Shown here in pieces: positions 1 through 14,779 of a stretch of 64,000 bases of DNA. How positions within the stretch are numbered: the first letter of the stretch is position 1; the number at the start of each line of letters is the position of its first letter. The stretch is taken from positions 1 through 64,000 of the forward strand of contig JAQFVV010006337.1 of assembly GCA_028023455.1 (NCBI GenBank), read 5' to 3'. This stretch comes from Epiperipatus broadwayi (lineage: Eukaryota; Onychophora; Udeonychophora; Euonychophora; Peripatidae). The translations under genes and the position numbers were made by a program. A model generated the notes under the pieces. It did no database searches and had not been told where the DNA came from. It saw nothing but the letters and a program-made list of their open reading frames with translations.

Positions 1-307
1 TTAATAATTAGTGAAGTTGATTTTTTTTTATGTATATGAAATGGTATTAAGTTTTAAGGTCCAGTAAATTTATAGGCATCAATTTAATCATTTTATATCT
101 AACTACCATTATCTTGAGTGAGAAAGTTGTCTCACAATATTATTGAATTAATTATTTTTAAGGCATGTGAACATTTTATTGTATTTTAAATATTTCGAGG
201 TTATATTGAATTTGATATGAAATTTCAACATTTCAATATTGTATAAGTGTAGCATATTTATTATCATTGAATATAAATAAATGTTAGCTAGTGATCTCAG
301 TTGTTAC

Positions 308-335
308 TCTCTCTCTCTCTCTCTCTCTATATATA

Positions 336-405
<70 letters not shown>
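308..405. repeat. (CT)n then (TA)n microsatellite
   Basis: About 22 bp of CT repeats pass through mixed ATATCTCT into roughly 60 bp of pure TA. The same compound repeat occurs at the homologous place in the second duplication copy (4906-4997), so it predates the duplication. Confidence 0.95.
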
Positions 406-406
<1 letters not shown>

Positions 407-619
407 CAGAAATTTATTGAAGTTATGGTGATAGATGAGATTTTGTTTATATATATAAAAAACCCAGAAGTTCATAAGTTCAAACAACTGAAATTTAGAT
501 TGTTGGATAGCTACTATGTATATCAAAATTAAAAGGCAGTTTGGATTTTTTTTTTTAAAGAAAACTTGGACAAAGATCTAGATGATCTGAAAGATAGATA
601 TGAACAAATGAATATGTTT

Positions 620-649
620 ATTAATAAGAAAAGTACTATTATTTAAACC
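620..649 (+). pseudogene. Residual 3' tail of coiled-coil gene in copy 1
   Basis: From about 560 to 645, one frame reads a charged, coiled-coil-like peptide (KENLDKDLDDLKDRYEQMN...) before a TAA. The homologous stretch in copy 2 (about 7065-7150) lies directly downstream of the coiled-coil ORFs. This suggests copy 1 once carried the same gene and lost its body by deletion. The coding tail is short, so the reading could be fortuitous, but its heptad-like composition matches the gene next to it. Confidence 0.5.
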
Positions 650-903
650 ATGTTAGTCCTTAGAAAGATTACAAATTTGAGAAGTATTTTTTCTCAATAT
701 CTCATAATTCATTAGTTATTTGCAAAGACATTTTTAGGTGGATTAGGGGATATTGTATTTGTTGTCATTAAAAAAAATCTCTTTGATTTGATGTTTATAT
801 ATGGAGTATTATTATTGTTTATGGTTATCAGTTACATTTATAGTTATTTTGGGATTTATTATTTTATTTATGTATTGATGGTACATCATTGTGAATATTT
901 AGC

Positions 904-3019
<2,116 letters not shown>

Positions 3020-3020
<1 letters not shown>

Positions 3021-3480
3021 TTCCATTATGTTTATCATCCAATGTTTGAAGCATTTTTTTCTTCTCATATATTGATGTTCCATTACATTTGAGGTATAAT
3101 ATGTTTATATGATATATTGTCCATTACATTTGGCACCATAAACTGTTGGTCCCAGTTAACTGATGATTGGTATAATGGAGTAAAAGTATGTTCCATTACA
3201 TTTGGACACCACAACGTGGTCAGCATAATATGTTCGTTTAATTATTCATTACATTTGGTGTATCAAAGTTAGGGGCTTGGTTAACTAATGATTATTATTG
3301 CAAAAGTTCATATGTTTATTTTCATTTGAGATCATATAAAGATACATTCCATTATATTTCGCTTTCCCAATGTTTGGGGCCTTCTTTCTTCAATTTAAAT
3401 GGAATGCAGCAAGTACATTCCATTACATTTGGTGCCCAACATGGGACCTGAAATAAGCTAATTAGGGCTTGAAATACCCC
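3020..3480 (+). repeat. Degenerate sub-repeats of an LTR end plus primer-binding-site-like motif
   Basis: The motif TTCCATTACATTTGG recurs with variation at about 3078, 3120, 3192, 3248 and 3418, several times followed by a CCA...GGG-CC stretch and GTTAACTRATGATT. The last copy reads CATTACATTTGGTGCCCAAC at 3421, followed by ATGGGACC. That resembles a retroelement junction: LTR end TTACA, then a tRNA primer-binding site of the TGGTGCCCAAC type. A further related unit sits near 4378. The array is mirrored in copy 2 (9310-9757). I read it as relics of LTR ends of a gypsy-like family; no coding region can be tied to it. Confidence 0.5.
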
Positions 3481-3992
3481 ACATACCTGAGAGATGTAAA
3501 GTTTAAAGAAAGAGAAGCATTTTTGTGTATTTTATATATATATATATATATATAAATTTTTATTGGCCTTATGTTTAGATGGTGATGGTTACTGTTATTG
3601 TATTTTTTTTAATGATGAAAGATAAATATAGTCATGAAGCAGTTTAATTTCAATTTAAAAATTATATTGATGGTGTTAAATTATAGCATAATAATTTTGT
3701 CCATATTTGGAAAATTTGTGTTGTAGAAAATCTATAATTTTGAAGGTTAGATTGGATATTTGATTGTTGAAGTTTGGTTGGTTATATTGCAAGTATTGAT
3801 GATGGATGGGGAATTTTTGTCATTGTCTTGAGGGTGTGATGTATTCATGTCACTTGTGACTGATTGATCTCATTCATTGCCCCAACCCAAATTGATTGTG
3901 ATGTTAGTCATTATTTATCATGAAGCAGTTAACAGTAGTCCTGCCATGATTTTACCTCTAAAACTCCAGAGAGAGTAAGGTATAATTATTTT

Positions 3993-4032
<40 letters not shown>

Positions 4033-4050
4033 AAAATATATATATTTTTG

Positions 4051-4082
<32 letters not shown>

Positions 4083-4584
4083 TGCCTCTAAGACTCCCAA
4101 AGATGAGGAAGGAAATATTTTATAAATAATAGCCCCTAAGACTTGGATGTAAGCAGGGCTGTGCAATAGTGTTTTCAGAAAATTATTATGGGTTGTAGTA
4201 GCTTGGATAGAATGAAATGTGATTAATCATCTAAGTGTTCATGAAACATTGTATGCTTTAAGAGTAGTGATTGAATTCTTTTATCTATATCAAAGTTGTG
4301 AAGTGCTAATCAATCTTTTGGCTGTCAGTATCTGTCGGATCTTTAGAGGAATAGATAAGTATATAACCTAAATATATAGCACCAAACTTAAGGGCCTGGT
4401 TAATTGACTATTGTTAGTAACAAATGATCTATTACATTGATTATCAATTAGGGTTTGAAAACAAGCATATCAATGTTATATTTTCCATTATAAGTGACTT
4501 TTAAACATGAAGTTCAATTAGTGAATATTTGTTGATGATAAACTGCATTAGTACAATTTTAGTAAAATATTTCGGGCACAAAAG
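3428..4584. other. Single-copy spacer between the duplicated blocks
   Basis: Holds (TA)n arrays at about 3534-3555 and 3998-4076, the latter interrupted by inverted ATTTTTGAT segments that let the region fold on itself. Two similar ~40-bp stretches (near 3945 and 4082, both of the form 'cctctaaRactcc...') flank the second array. A unit related to the primer-binding-site-like motif occurs at about 4378-4430. No credible gene. Confidence 0.7.
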
Positions 4585-4896
4585 TTAATAATTAGTGAAG
4601 TTGATTTTTTTTTTTTATGTATATAAAATGGTATTAAGTTTTAAGGTCCAGAAAATTTATAGGTATCAATTTAATAAGTTTATGCTTAACTACCATTATC
4701 TTGAGTGCGAAAGTTATCTCACAATATTATTGAATTAGTTGTTTTCAAGGCATGTGAACATTTTACTGTAATTTAAATATTTCAAGGTTATATTGAATTT
4801 GATATGAAATTTCCACATTTCAATATTGTATAAGTATAGAATATTTATTATCATTACATATAAATAAATGTTAGTTAGTGATCTCAGTTGTTACTT

Positions 4897-5000
<104 letters not shown>

Positions 5001-5268
5001 AGAGAAATTTGTTGATGTTATGGTGATAGATGAGATTTTTTTTAAGCCAAGAAGTTCATGAGTTCAAACAACTGAAATTTAGATTGTCGGATAGCTACTA
5101 TGAACAATAAAATTAAAAGGCTTGTATTTTGCTTAGTTGAGTAATTGCTTGTTGGGATAATGATTGGAGATGGTGAGCCCTTGATCTGTGGTAATTACTA
5201 TATAGAAATATATATATATATATCTTAGATTTTTTTTATGAGTATATAATATTGTAGTACTAGTAATA

Positions 5269-6498
5269 ATGGATAATAGTAACGAAATGCCAGTTAGTGG
5301 TAATTTTGATTTGGGGAGTTTAATAGAGAAACTGGAGGCTATGATGAAAACCAACTCTAATGAATTAAATGATCTTAGAGCTGAGATAAAAACAAATTTT
5401 GAAAGACTAGAGTCTAGATTAAATACCAAATATGATGAACTAGAATCTAGATTAAAAACAAATTCTGATGAACTTTCCCAGAAACTAGAGACTAGTTTAA
5501 AAACTAACTCTGATGAACTAAAAGAGGAACTTCAAACTGAGATGAAAGTTAATTCTAATGAACTTTCTAGGGAATTAAAAGATGAATTAAAAGCTCTGGT
5601 AGATAATAGTGTTAGGAGAGTAGAAATAAAAGTTGATGAAAAAATGGAAGAATATAAAGAACCCGTAGACATGACTGGTGAAAATATTAATGAAAATAAA
5701 GAGTATGTTAAAATAGTTGATAGATCCTCAGAAATAAGATTAAATTTACAAAAGCAATCAGAAAAAGTAGAATTAAGTTGTGAAAGATTGAAGGACACTG
5801 TTCAGAATTTAGAAATTGGACAGTTAGGTTTTCAATGGTTAGACAATAGTACTCTAGAGTTAAGAGAAATGAAAATGCATTATAATAAAATGAATAAAGG
5901 TGTTCAAACTTTAGAAGTTGAATTAAGTTCACCAGAAAAGATTAAAATTAACTCTCAAAAATTACTAGAAAGAACAGAATGTGTTTATCAAAGTCAATAT
6001 AAAGAACAGTATCATAGTAATTTTGTGTGGTACAGAGAAAGCATATTTTTATATAATTTAGACTATAAATATTTAAGTGGTAATTTGTACCATTGTTGCA
6101 ATAGAAATGACTTATTTTACAAGTGTGCCAGCAGTACAAATTTAGTAGGATATATCTTATTGAAATTTGAGAGAAATAAAAAGGTAAAGAAACCTAAAGA
6201 GAATTTTCTTTATGAAAATTGTAATAGAAGGATGAAAGTAGGTAAAGCCAAAGTTAGACTTAAAGTTATAGATGGAATGATAAATAATATTGATTTTCTT
6301 AGAGAGAATATTGACAAGGAACAAGATGTAGGGAAAGCAAAGGTAAAATTTAAAAGATTGAGTAAAAGGATATTTGATCTGAATCTTGGTAGAAGGATAA
6401 TTGATGAGGAAAAAGAAATTGGCAAAGCCAAAATTAAACTTAAAATAATAAGTGATGATGTGATTAATAAAGATTTTTTTTTGAGAAAATATAGTTAA
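5269..6498 (+). CDS. Coiled-coil protein with 30-residue C-terminal repeats, probably gag-like (frame broken at a T9 run)
   Basis: 409 codons from ATG 5269 to TAG 6496. I do not recognise a named family. Residues 15-125 are a strong coiled coil built on repeats starting KTNS/KTNF/NTKY at residues 27, 41, 52, 63, 78 and 93, an 11-15 residue spacing suited to hendecad/heptad coils. The middle (240-300) is richer in Cys, Tyr and His (HCC at 275-277, C at 286). The C-terminal part has basic repeats centred on GKAK at residues 325, 355 and 385, a period of exactly 30. The stop follows a T9 run (6474-6482); in the next frame the repeat continues with a fourth unit exactly 30 residues later, so the gene was longer. 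Invertebrate gypsy-type gag proteins often have such N-terminal coils, hence the tentative gag-like label. It is absent from duplication copy 1. Confidence 0.6.
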   Translation: MDNSNEMPVSGNFDLGSLIEKLEAMMKTNSNELNDLRAEIKTNFERLESRLNTKYDELESRLKTNSDELSQKLETSLKTNSDELKEELQTEMKVNSNELSRELKDELKALVDNSVRRVEIKVDEKMEEYKEPVDMTGENINENKEYVKIVDRSSEIRLNLQKQSEKVELSCERLKDTVQNLEIGQLGFQWLDNSTLELREMKMHYNKMNKGVQTLEVELSSPEKIKINSQKLLERTECVYQSQYKEQYHSNFVWYRESIFLYNLDYKYLSGNLYHCCNRNDLFYKCASSTNLVGYILLKFERNKKVKKPKENFLYENCNRRMKVGKAKVRLKVIDGMINNIDFLRENIDKEQDVGKAKVKFKRLSKRIFDLNLGRRIIDEEKEIGKAKIKLKIISDDVINKDFFLRKYS

Positions 6499-6980
6499 GA
6501 AAAAAGATTTAAATAAACCTAAAGTCAAACTGAAAAGAATTAATATAGAACAGGATAATATTAACAGTGTAAAACAAAATGATTTTCAAGAATTCTTTAA
6601 TTGTAGAAGTTGTATCACATCAATCTGATTTGCAATTTTTAAAGGATTATTTAGAAAATTTGAATGAATACCATTCAAAATTGCCCAAAGTATTGTTTTC
6701 AATTGAACATAGGACAAGTGAAGTAAAACAAAGACTTACTCAAGTCGATGATGTTTATCAGGATAGTCAAATGAAAGATAATAGATTATCTGATAAAATA
6801 GCAATTGTTATTGATAAAATTAAGAATTATGTTAGTGCTTATGATCAAGTTAGTATTTATGTAAAGGATATAGATGCAGAATCTAAGGAGTTCATAGCAA
6901 AATCTTTAGATACTTATCTCAAAATTATTCAAAAGCAATTGAATTATACGAAAACGTTATATAAAAATCTTGTAAATTAA
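6483..6980 (+). pseudogene. Downstream part of the coiled-coil gene, in shifted frames
   Basis: After the T9 run the alternative frame is open from about 6483 to 6628 and carries the fourth GKAK-type repeat (NKPKVKLK). A second shift near 6580-6620 leads into an open frame from ATG 6579 to TAA 6978 (133 codons), rich in Asp, Lys, Gln and Ser with helical spacing and no Cys cluster. A third short frame follows (about 6979-7040). The consistent polarity and composition suggest one original protein of roughly 570-600 residues broken by small indels. No known domain is visible. Confidence 0.5.
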
Positions 6981-7049
6981 AGCAAATTTCTTCACAGAAT
7001 TCAACATACTGGAAATTCTTTTCAAGAAGAATTTAAAAAGCACTTTTGA

Positions 7050-9300
7050 TTATTATTTTTTTTAAAGAAAACTTGGACAAATATCTAGATGATCTGAAAG
7101 ATAGATATAAATAAATGAATATGGTTATTAATAAGAAAAATAATATTCTTTAAACCATGTTAGTCCTTAGAAAGATTACAAATTTGAGAAGTTTTTCAAT
7201 ACCTCATAATTAATTAGTTTTTGCAAAGACATTTTTTTTTCGGTGGATTAGGGGGTATTGTAAATATCGATAAGTCTATCTACATTTTAAAAATTATCAT
7301 TTGTTATTAAAAAAAATCTCTTTGAGTTGATGTTTATATATGAAGTATTATTATTGTTTATGGTTATTAGGTATAGTTATTATTTGAAGTTATTATTGTA
7401 TTTATATGTTGATGTTACATCGTTATGAATATTTAATTATTATAAATAAATGAAGACATATAAATTGTTGATTATACAAAAAATATTATTTTATTTGCAG
7501 TGATTATTAAAAAAATGCAATATTATTATTTATGTATATTTTTAAAGCTGTCAAATAAATTTTCAATTTAATATTTTTTATATATATGCTTGATATTTTA
7601 TTTTTTTTAATGTTAATTGTTTAAAATAAAACATGTGTAACAATGGTTTTCAAAACAGCATTTGCTAGCACGTGGAACAACAGCAACAACAAAAAGAAGC
7701 CATGATTATTAAGATAGTAAAAAAAACCAACTGAAGGATAAAAATTTGTTGTATTTTTTTTTCTTTGAAATTACCATTTTTAAGAATATTGGAATAAGAT
7801 AGATTTCTATGGTAAATACATAAATCATGACAGGCTAATAGAGATATCGCAGCCAAGGGCTGCACCATTTTCTTTCATTTATTCCAAAGCAGTTTAAAAA
7901 GAAAAACTAAGCAAATTTCAACACATGAATTTCATCGTGTCTGAAGCCAAAATTTGATATAGCTATCTTGAATCTATAATGGTCAATCTAATAATAATCT
8001 GGAGGTAACTAAAATTAATATATTGGATTCAACATTTCAACTTATTTATTTGTTTTTCAAGGAAAGAAATTTTAGAAGGATAAAAATATACATACATCCA
8101 AGAATTGACAATTTTCTCTAACGTGATAGTTTCTTCACTTTAACTAGAATGAATTCTAATATTAAACAAATAAAGGAATAAAACAATGGAATAAGTTGAC
8201 TTTGAAAATAAAAATAAACAAGTTAAACTTTAAAACAAAAGGTAGTAAATAATTTTATTAATATAAATGATATATATATTTTTGAGAACGATATTTTTTT
8301 TTATTTAATTATAAAAATAAAACGTTTTTATAAATATCAATTTATTTAATTCAAGCGTTTTGTTTTTCTAAAAAAACAACAAACGTTTAACAGGTGTCAA
8401 AATTAACACTTAAGTAATTTAAAATTCTAAAGTATGGCTTATAAGTTTGGATTGCATATGGGTTGCTATATGTATATTTTAATAAGTCAAATTTATATAC
8501 GCAAATTTTATTGTAAAAAAAAAATATTTTTTTTTATTATTTATTTATCTATTTTCATTTTTTTTAACTTCATGTAATAATTCTTATGCAGACCTAAACA
8601 ATAATTTATATATTTGCTGGATATAATATACTTTTATTTATTTATTTTTTTTTTAAAAATTTTGAATATTTGAAAAATATAAATATGGATTTGTGTTTAT
8701 AATAATGCATACTTGTTAAGCACAAATATGTCTTTATCTATTTAATATATATACTTATTGCAAATATATATGTATATATTTTTTTTGTATTTGGGTTTGT
8801 ATTTAAAACATTGATATTACCTAAAATTAAATCATAATATAAAAATGAAGGATGTACTATTTGTTTTATAAGTAATGCCTTTGTAATTTATTAGAAAGCG
8901 TATTAATATTTTATTCTTATTTTTCTTTTAATGCCAGAGTCATTATGAAATTAATTGAATTCACAATTTAATAGAGGATAACTTCATATTTCACTTATTG
9001 TTTAGTCTTTAGGCCACTTACACATATTATTATTCATTGATATGTTTAGATATACATAAATTTACATAATAGATGTGTAAATTGGATTTAATAGAATTCT
9101 CTTTGTTTCTGATATATATTTGATTAGTTAGTCATATCAACCTTGAAGATAAATTATAAGGATAGATCTCATTGCTCTATATGATTTTAAATTTATTTCA
9201 TGTATAGCTAGTTGGAAGTGCATATAAACAATTTATTTAAATATAACTGGGATAATTTTGTCTTTCTTTATTTAAATCATACAATCTATTATATTAGGCT
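7050..9300. other. AT-rich DNA shared with copy 1, no gene seen
   Basis: Homologous to about 550-3010, lacking the (ATT)n array. About 7065-7150 may carry the end of the coiled-coil gene. Nothing else shows coding character conserved between the copies. Confidence 0.65.
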
Positions 9301-9754
9301 TTCTCAACAATTGTATTCATTTAGATTACATATATTCCATTACATTTTTCATCCAATGTTTGAAACATTATTTTCTTCTAACATATTGATGTTCCATTAC
9401 ATTTGATTTATGATATGTTTGATTTATAATATGTTTATATGATATATTGTCCATTACATTTGACACCACAAACTGTTGGACCCAGTTAACTGATGATTGG
9501 TATAATGGAGTAAAAGTATGTTCCATTACACTTGGACGCCACAACGTGGTCAGCATAATATGTTCGTTTAATTATTCATTACATTTGGTGTCTCAAAGTT
9601 AGGGGCTTGGTTAACTAATGATTATTATTGCCAAAGTTCATATGTTTATTTTCATTTGAGATTATATAAAGATACATTCCATTATATTTGGCTTTCCCAA
9701 TGTTTGGGGCCTTCTTTCTTCAATTTAAATGGAATGCAGCAAGTACATTCCATT

Positions 9755-9757
<3 letters not shown>

Positions 9758-9823
<66 letters not shown>
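9758..9823. repeat. (TA)n-(TG)n microsatellite at the duplication boundary
   Basis: About 44 bp TA followed by about 22 bp TG, starting exactly where the similarity to copy 1 ends. Confidence 0.95.
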
Positions 9824-10384
9824 TCACAATTGGTTTCAGAACTTTTAATTTTATAGTCTACAGTACCTGTTCAGATGTATTTCTTTTTTATGTTATTGAA
9901 AAATTTATTTAAATCCAAAGATGCTTTTTAAACCAATTCTAAAATCTCAGAACAAATGATTTCAGTGGAATTTCTAGTCTATGTGTACAATTATGTATAC
10001 TAAATTTTACTTATAATATGACTAATATTAGGCCAATTTTTCACTTTATTTAATTTTTCCATATATATATATTACAATTCTTTACATTATTTGCAATTTC
10101 TGTACAAGTATTTTAATAGTTGGAGAAAATGACAAGTTCTTTTTTTTTTAAAAAAATCATATTTACCGGCCACTTTTAAATCTGTCACATAAATATTGTT
10201 TTTATTTTATAGTATATGTATATTAATTAAATACTGTCTTTATAATAATTATAAAAAAAAAATAGAAATTCATATAACATTACTATACTATCCCAAAAAT
10301 AAAATTTTTCTACAAATTTTTCACTAGTACATCTATTAACAAATAGACCTTTTCAAGTAAAATTTAACTACACATACATACACA

Positions 10385-10650
10385 AAAGAAAATAGCATTC
10401 TAATCATTGACTTAAAAAAACCAACTTTCTTTAATATCAAAGGATGTCTTTATAAGATTGATGGCCTATGATTCAAAATATTTCATCATCAAAGATTCTT
10501 TTACTCTTCTTTTTAATTCACTTTCTTTTTATAAAAGAAACTTTGATGATGAAATTTTTGAATCTAAGATCATCAATTTCATAAAAACCTTCCGTGATGT
10601 TAAATGAAGTTGGTTTTTGAAGTGAATTATAGAAAGGCTATTTTATTTTG
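10385..10650. mobile_element. Foldback / MITE-like element with ~119-bp imperfect inverted arms
   Basis: The left arm 10385-10503 pairs with the right arm 10532-10650 over a ~28-bp loop. Long matching blocks include CCAACTT...AACATC near the outer part and TTTCATCATCAAAG near the loop. Arms have diverged moderately and carry small indels. There is no coding capacity. This fits a non-autonomous foldback element or an old inverted duplication. I could not fix a target-site duplication. Confidence 0.7.
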
Positions 10651-10660
10651 CATATATATA

Positions 10661-10669
10661 TATTGAAGC

Positions 10670-10720
<51 letters not shown>

Positions 10721-10776
10721 TGGCTTCACCATTCACTGTGGACAAGCTAAGACCCTAAGTCCAACCACAGTGAATG
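10661..10776. repeat. (TA)n array followed by a 12-bp perfect hairpin
   Basis: A short TA run near 10661, then (TA)n from about 10675 to 10718. CATTCACTGTGG at 10730-10741 is perfectly inverted at 10765-10776 around a 23-base loop, so RNA or single-stranded DNA could form a stable hairpin. It may be the terminal hairpin of a small element. Confidence 0.75.
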
Positions 10777-12900
10777 TATGTTCTTTTCTTCAAATAAATT
10801 ATCATCTGCACAAATAATTACTTAAGTTAAAGAGGGAAAGTGTTTAAAAAAAAAAATCAATGAAATAAAATATACAAAATTTAAATTTTTATTTGTAACT
10901 ATTTTTATTGATTAAATAGAATCCATTAAAGAATGCAATTAATTTTTGAAACATTTTAGTTGAAAGAAAAATAAATAACAGGGAAAATTTGAAACAATAG
11001 GCTACTAATAAGTAGTTTAATTAAAAATAGAATTGAAAAAGATATAAATAAAGAATTTCTCTTTTGTTCTGGGTATTATGCTTACTGTAGTCTTGCTGAA
11101 GAATAAGTTTTTATTCAGAATTTTTCAAAAAAAATGTTTTGACAAATTTACAGAATTTACAGGAAAAGTTTTGTTGTACTTTCTGCAAGCAATAGCCTTT
11201 CTGTCTATTCAGCATATATATCAATAAATTACAAAATGTGCTACTTTGCAAAAATGAGAGAATAATCTTCTTTGCCTTCGCTCTCCTGCCCATTCTTGAG
11301 ACCGGAGTTGTAGACATGTGATCCAGCCTGAGAACTAAAGTGCCCTGAATTCATGACAAAATTCTTTCAATGGAAATATGAAATAACATCAAGACTCAAA
11401 ACGGAACTGCCATGCAACATCAATGGTTCCCATTCTTACACCAGCCTTCTAGTTACCGGTAACTATTCCATGATTTAAAATATGTTTTATCTTTCCACAA
11501 TGTAAATTAAAATATCTACTCTGTTATTCTATTTATATCTATGTATATTTTTGAATTTATATGTTTGCATCTTGTAGAATTATATTTCATCAACTGTTTC
11601 CGTTTTTCTTTCTAAAATGTTGTAATGGGTGGTGATTTATTTTGTATAATAAAGATAATTTTTATTAATTTAATTCAAAATGTTCATTTAACTTACTGCC
11701 ATTATGCACCTGTAATTAAGCATTTATTTTATGTATATATTTTATTTTGGAAGGAGAAAAAGCAAATCACAGAAAGCACAAATCCCATTCTTATAATTAT
11801 TGCTCAAGATTCTGTTAATAACTATAAAAGATTCGATTATAAAACTTCACCAATTTTTAATTTAGTTTATATATATATATATATCAAAAGGAGGAAAATA
11901 CTGTTCGATGTTTTTTTTTTAGTCAGTGAAGGGTTACGAATTTAAAATTCTCTTTTAAAGAGAATGAAATAAAATAAATGTTCGCGTTTTTTGTTTTTTT
12001 TTTGTAATAAGAGAGTGTACATTTGACAATATGTATATATATTAAAATTTTATAAATACTATTTGGCTCTGTGGGAAGATATGTTAAATTTCAACTAAAT
12101 CAGTAAAATATCTGCCCATTTCATTTTAGTGATCTAAATTTTATAAAAGGGAAAGTTACTATTATTTTTCTGTGGATTTTTCATGGTGGTTGAGCTTTTA
12201 GTAATGTTTTATATATATATTTTTGCAATGGGTTTCTTTTTAAATTTAAAGGTCATTTGACCATATTTATGTTGTATTGAATACTGGGTGATCCATGATG
12301 TCTCAGCATGCACTCAATGTTTCTCTCTTACCATGTCTGCTTAGGCTAATATACCTGCATATGGATCTTCATGAAAATAAATAAAAATTCTGGATCTAAT
12401 GTATGTAAGTGGACATAAGCAAGAAAACTCCGTATCTGAATCCAGTTTACATGGTTAGCAAATGGATTCCCTTTTTCTCTAACCCAGTTTAGAGACGAAG
12501 TGCTATTCAGTCTTGTATTAGCCTCTTGGTTGTCTATTATGTCTCAGGACTTAGCTCACATTATGCTTTTGCTTTAGTGCACTATATTGCATATTTTATA
12601 TTTAATTTGAAATCTGTCTCAAAATATTATTGAAATGTTTCAATCATGGCCAGAAATTTCTGCTGAGGTCACTATTTCATTTTTTTTAGTCATTAGTAGA
12701 GGGCTGTGATTTAAATATGTCCCAAAAGTGTTTGGGTGGGTTTAACCATTTATTTATTACCTTGTGCTCTATCCATAGAGTTAATAAATTATGTCTCTCT
12801 CTCTTGAATTTTATGTAACCCATCCATTGGCTGGAAATATTTTTAATAAAAAATTATAATATAAAATTTTGTCTGTATCATTACAAAAGAAGGAATTTTT
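10777..12900. other. No gene seen; one more complex stretch at 11040-11470
   Basis: Mostly AT-rich. The interval 11040-11470 has more even base composition and, read on the minus strand, a 68-codon frame (11317-11111) ending just before an AATAAA-like site near 11107. It could be the tail of an unrecognised repeat or a 3' exon. It matches no family I know, and the frame is too short to call. Confidence 0.4.
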
Positions 12901-12902
12901 TG

Positions 12903-12953
<51 letters not shown>

Positions 12954-12957
12954 GTGG
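12903..12957. repeat. (TG)n microsatellite
   Basis: Short TA run followed by about 45 bp of TG with one interruption. A second, shorter TA/TG array lies at 13312-13350. Confidence 0.95.
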
Positions 12958-13199
12958 TTGTAGAGTAATATCCTGCAGCTTAATCAGTGAATTTTGTAGA
13001 ATCTTGCTAGCATAACTAATAAAGGTTTCTTTTGTCTGTCATTCACTATCATTAAAACTTTGTAGTATTGTTTGTTTTTCTTTGTGTGACACTCATATAT
13101 AAATCTGATCATTATATATATCTACTTGTTAAAACTCATTTTGTGGTCTTATCTCTCTCTGACCATTGGGCATACATTAAGAATAAATTCTAGTGAGAT

Positions 13200-13275
13200 T
13201 TTGGAAATAAGTCACTTAGTAGCAATATGGAGAAGTAAGTGATGTTCGAACCCCCTCTACCTGCATCTCTAGGTT
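13200..13275 (+). repeat. Possible tRNA-derived SINE remnant
   Basis: TAGCAATATGG at 13220-13230 resembles an RNA polymerase III A box, and GTTCGAACCCC at 13244-13254 is close to the B-box consensus GGTTCGANNCC. The spacing is short for a tRNA but possible for a decayed SINE. There is no clear tRNA cloverleaf, and the sequence does not match the SINE-like pair at 55.3 and 63.3 kb. Confidence 0.35.
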
Positions 13276-13309
13276 ATGTTAAAGCAACTCTCATTTTCAT
13301 ATCGTTACA

Positions 13310-13344
<35 letters not shown>

Positions 13345-13359
13345 CGTGTGTTTAGTTGA

Positions 13360-14690
13360 ATTTCACTTGAAAAGGTTTTTTTGTTAATAAATGAAACCAT
13401 GGTTGTGGGAAAATTTTAGTAGAATTTTGTTTTTTGGCTTGCATTGTAATATTATATGAATTTTTATTTTAAATGTATATTAATAAAATTTTTCTAATCA
13501 GGTAAGTAGCAGTTTTTTTAATCAATTTTAGAAGTATTAATTATAACAATTATGATAGTAACCAATTTACAATAATTTACTTATATTAATTGCCCAAAGA
13601 GAGATTAATTAGTCTTAAAAAAATCACTTTATACCTAAATTGAGTGTCATAATTATTTTTCTATTGAAGTATATTCAAATATATATTAAACTATATGAAA
13701 TTCTTGTTTTAGATCGTATGTAATCAAAAAGTGTATCTTCACTAAGATTGATTGCATTATATTTTAGTTTTTTTATCATTACATATATATATAATTTTGA
13801 CAAAGTTTATATTGTATAATATTTTTTTATAATTTTGATTTGAATAATTGCAGGTATTTTTATCATTTCTCGTTTCTTTTCATCTTTCATCTTACTTTAA
13901 TATTCACTAATCGATTTTCATTTTAAAATTTGTTTTATGTTGTCAATAAATTTAAATTATATTCACTCTTTATAAATATACAATACATTTGTTTTTTAAA
14001 AAAATACTTTTTTCTATCCACTTTTTTATTTGTAAGTTTCTTAAACTTTTTTTCTCTTTCAAATCAATTTTATTTTTTAATTATACTTTTAAATAAAATA
14101 CATTTTGTTATTACATTAAGATTTTTTTTAACTGTCTTCTGGATTTTATTTATTGCCTAGAGCAAATATAACAATTTTTTTTAGTGTTATTATTATTACT
14201 TTTTTAAAAGAAGTAATTTTATTTACAGTTAAAAACTATTTTGCATAGATGATATGAAAAGCAAAGTTAACACATATGTAAAACATAAATAAAATGTATT
14301 CCCTTTCAAGTTAATAAATATTATATATATTCACATATTCTTCAACGGCTTTTAAAATCCTTATAAAACATTATTATTTTACATTGAATAAGTGTAATGG
14401 AAATCAAAAGGCAGTTTTGTCAAATATCATTTAATCTTGTCTTTATTCACATTTTTTTCTTTCATAAACGGTTTCCAATACCAAAATGAATTCAATACAA
14501 ATCAGAGCATTATAAATTTAATATATTCTCAAAGAAGATTACTTAACTAACTATTAGGCTGAAGCGCATAAACATGTAATAATTATTTTCAATTTTTAAA
14601 AATTATAATTTTTTAACATCCATACGTTTTTTTCCAACTTACAGAATACAAATATCTACCAGTCCAAATATATACGAATAAGGATGTTTA
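13360..14690. other. AT-rich interval, no gene seen
   Basis: Low-complexity AT-rich sequence. The Phe/Leu/Ile-rich frame at 13930-14160 is what T-rich DNA produces by chance. Confidence 0.7.
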
Positions 14691-14779
14691 TAAAAAGATA
14701 TATTTGTAGAAATACATGAAAGAAGTCAACACTTAAACAATACCAATAACAACCACTAAACATCACATGATCATCATTT

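Noticed and set aside
281-532. Frames of alternating Ile and Tyr (also near 3918-4166, 9656-9912, 20252-20556, 47284-47560)
   Set aside because: They are translations of (TA)n repeats.
13244-13254. A functional tRNA gene at the B-box-like GTTCGAACCCC
   Set aside because: No acceptor stem or anticodon arm can be formed at the right spacing; at best a decayed SINE.
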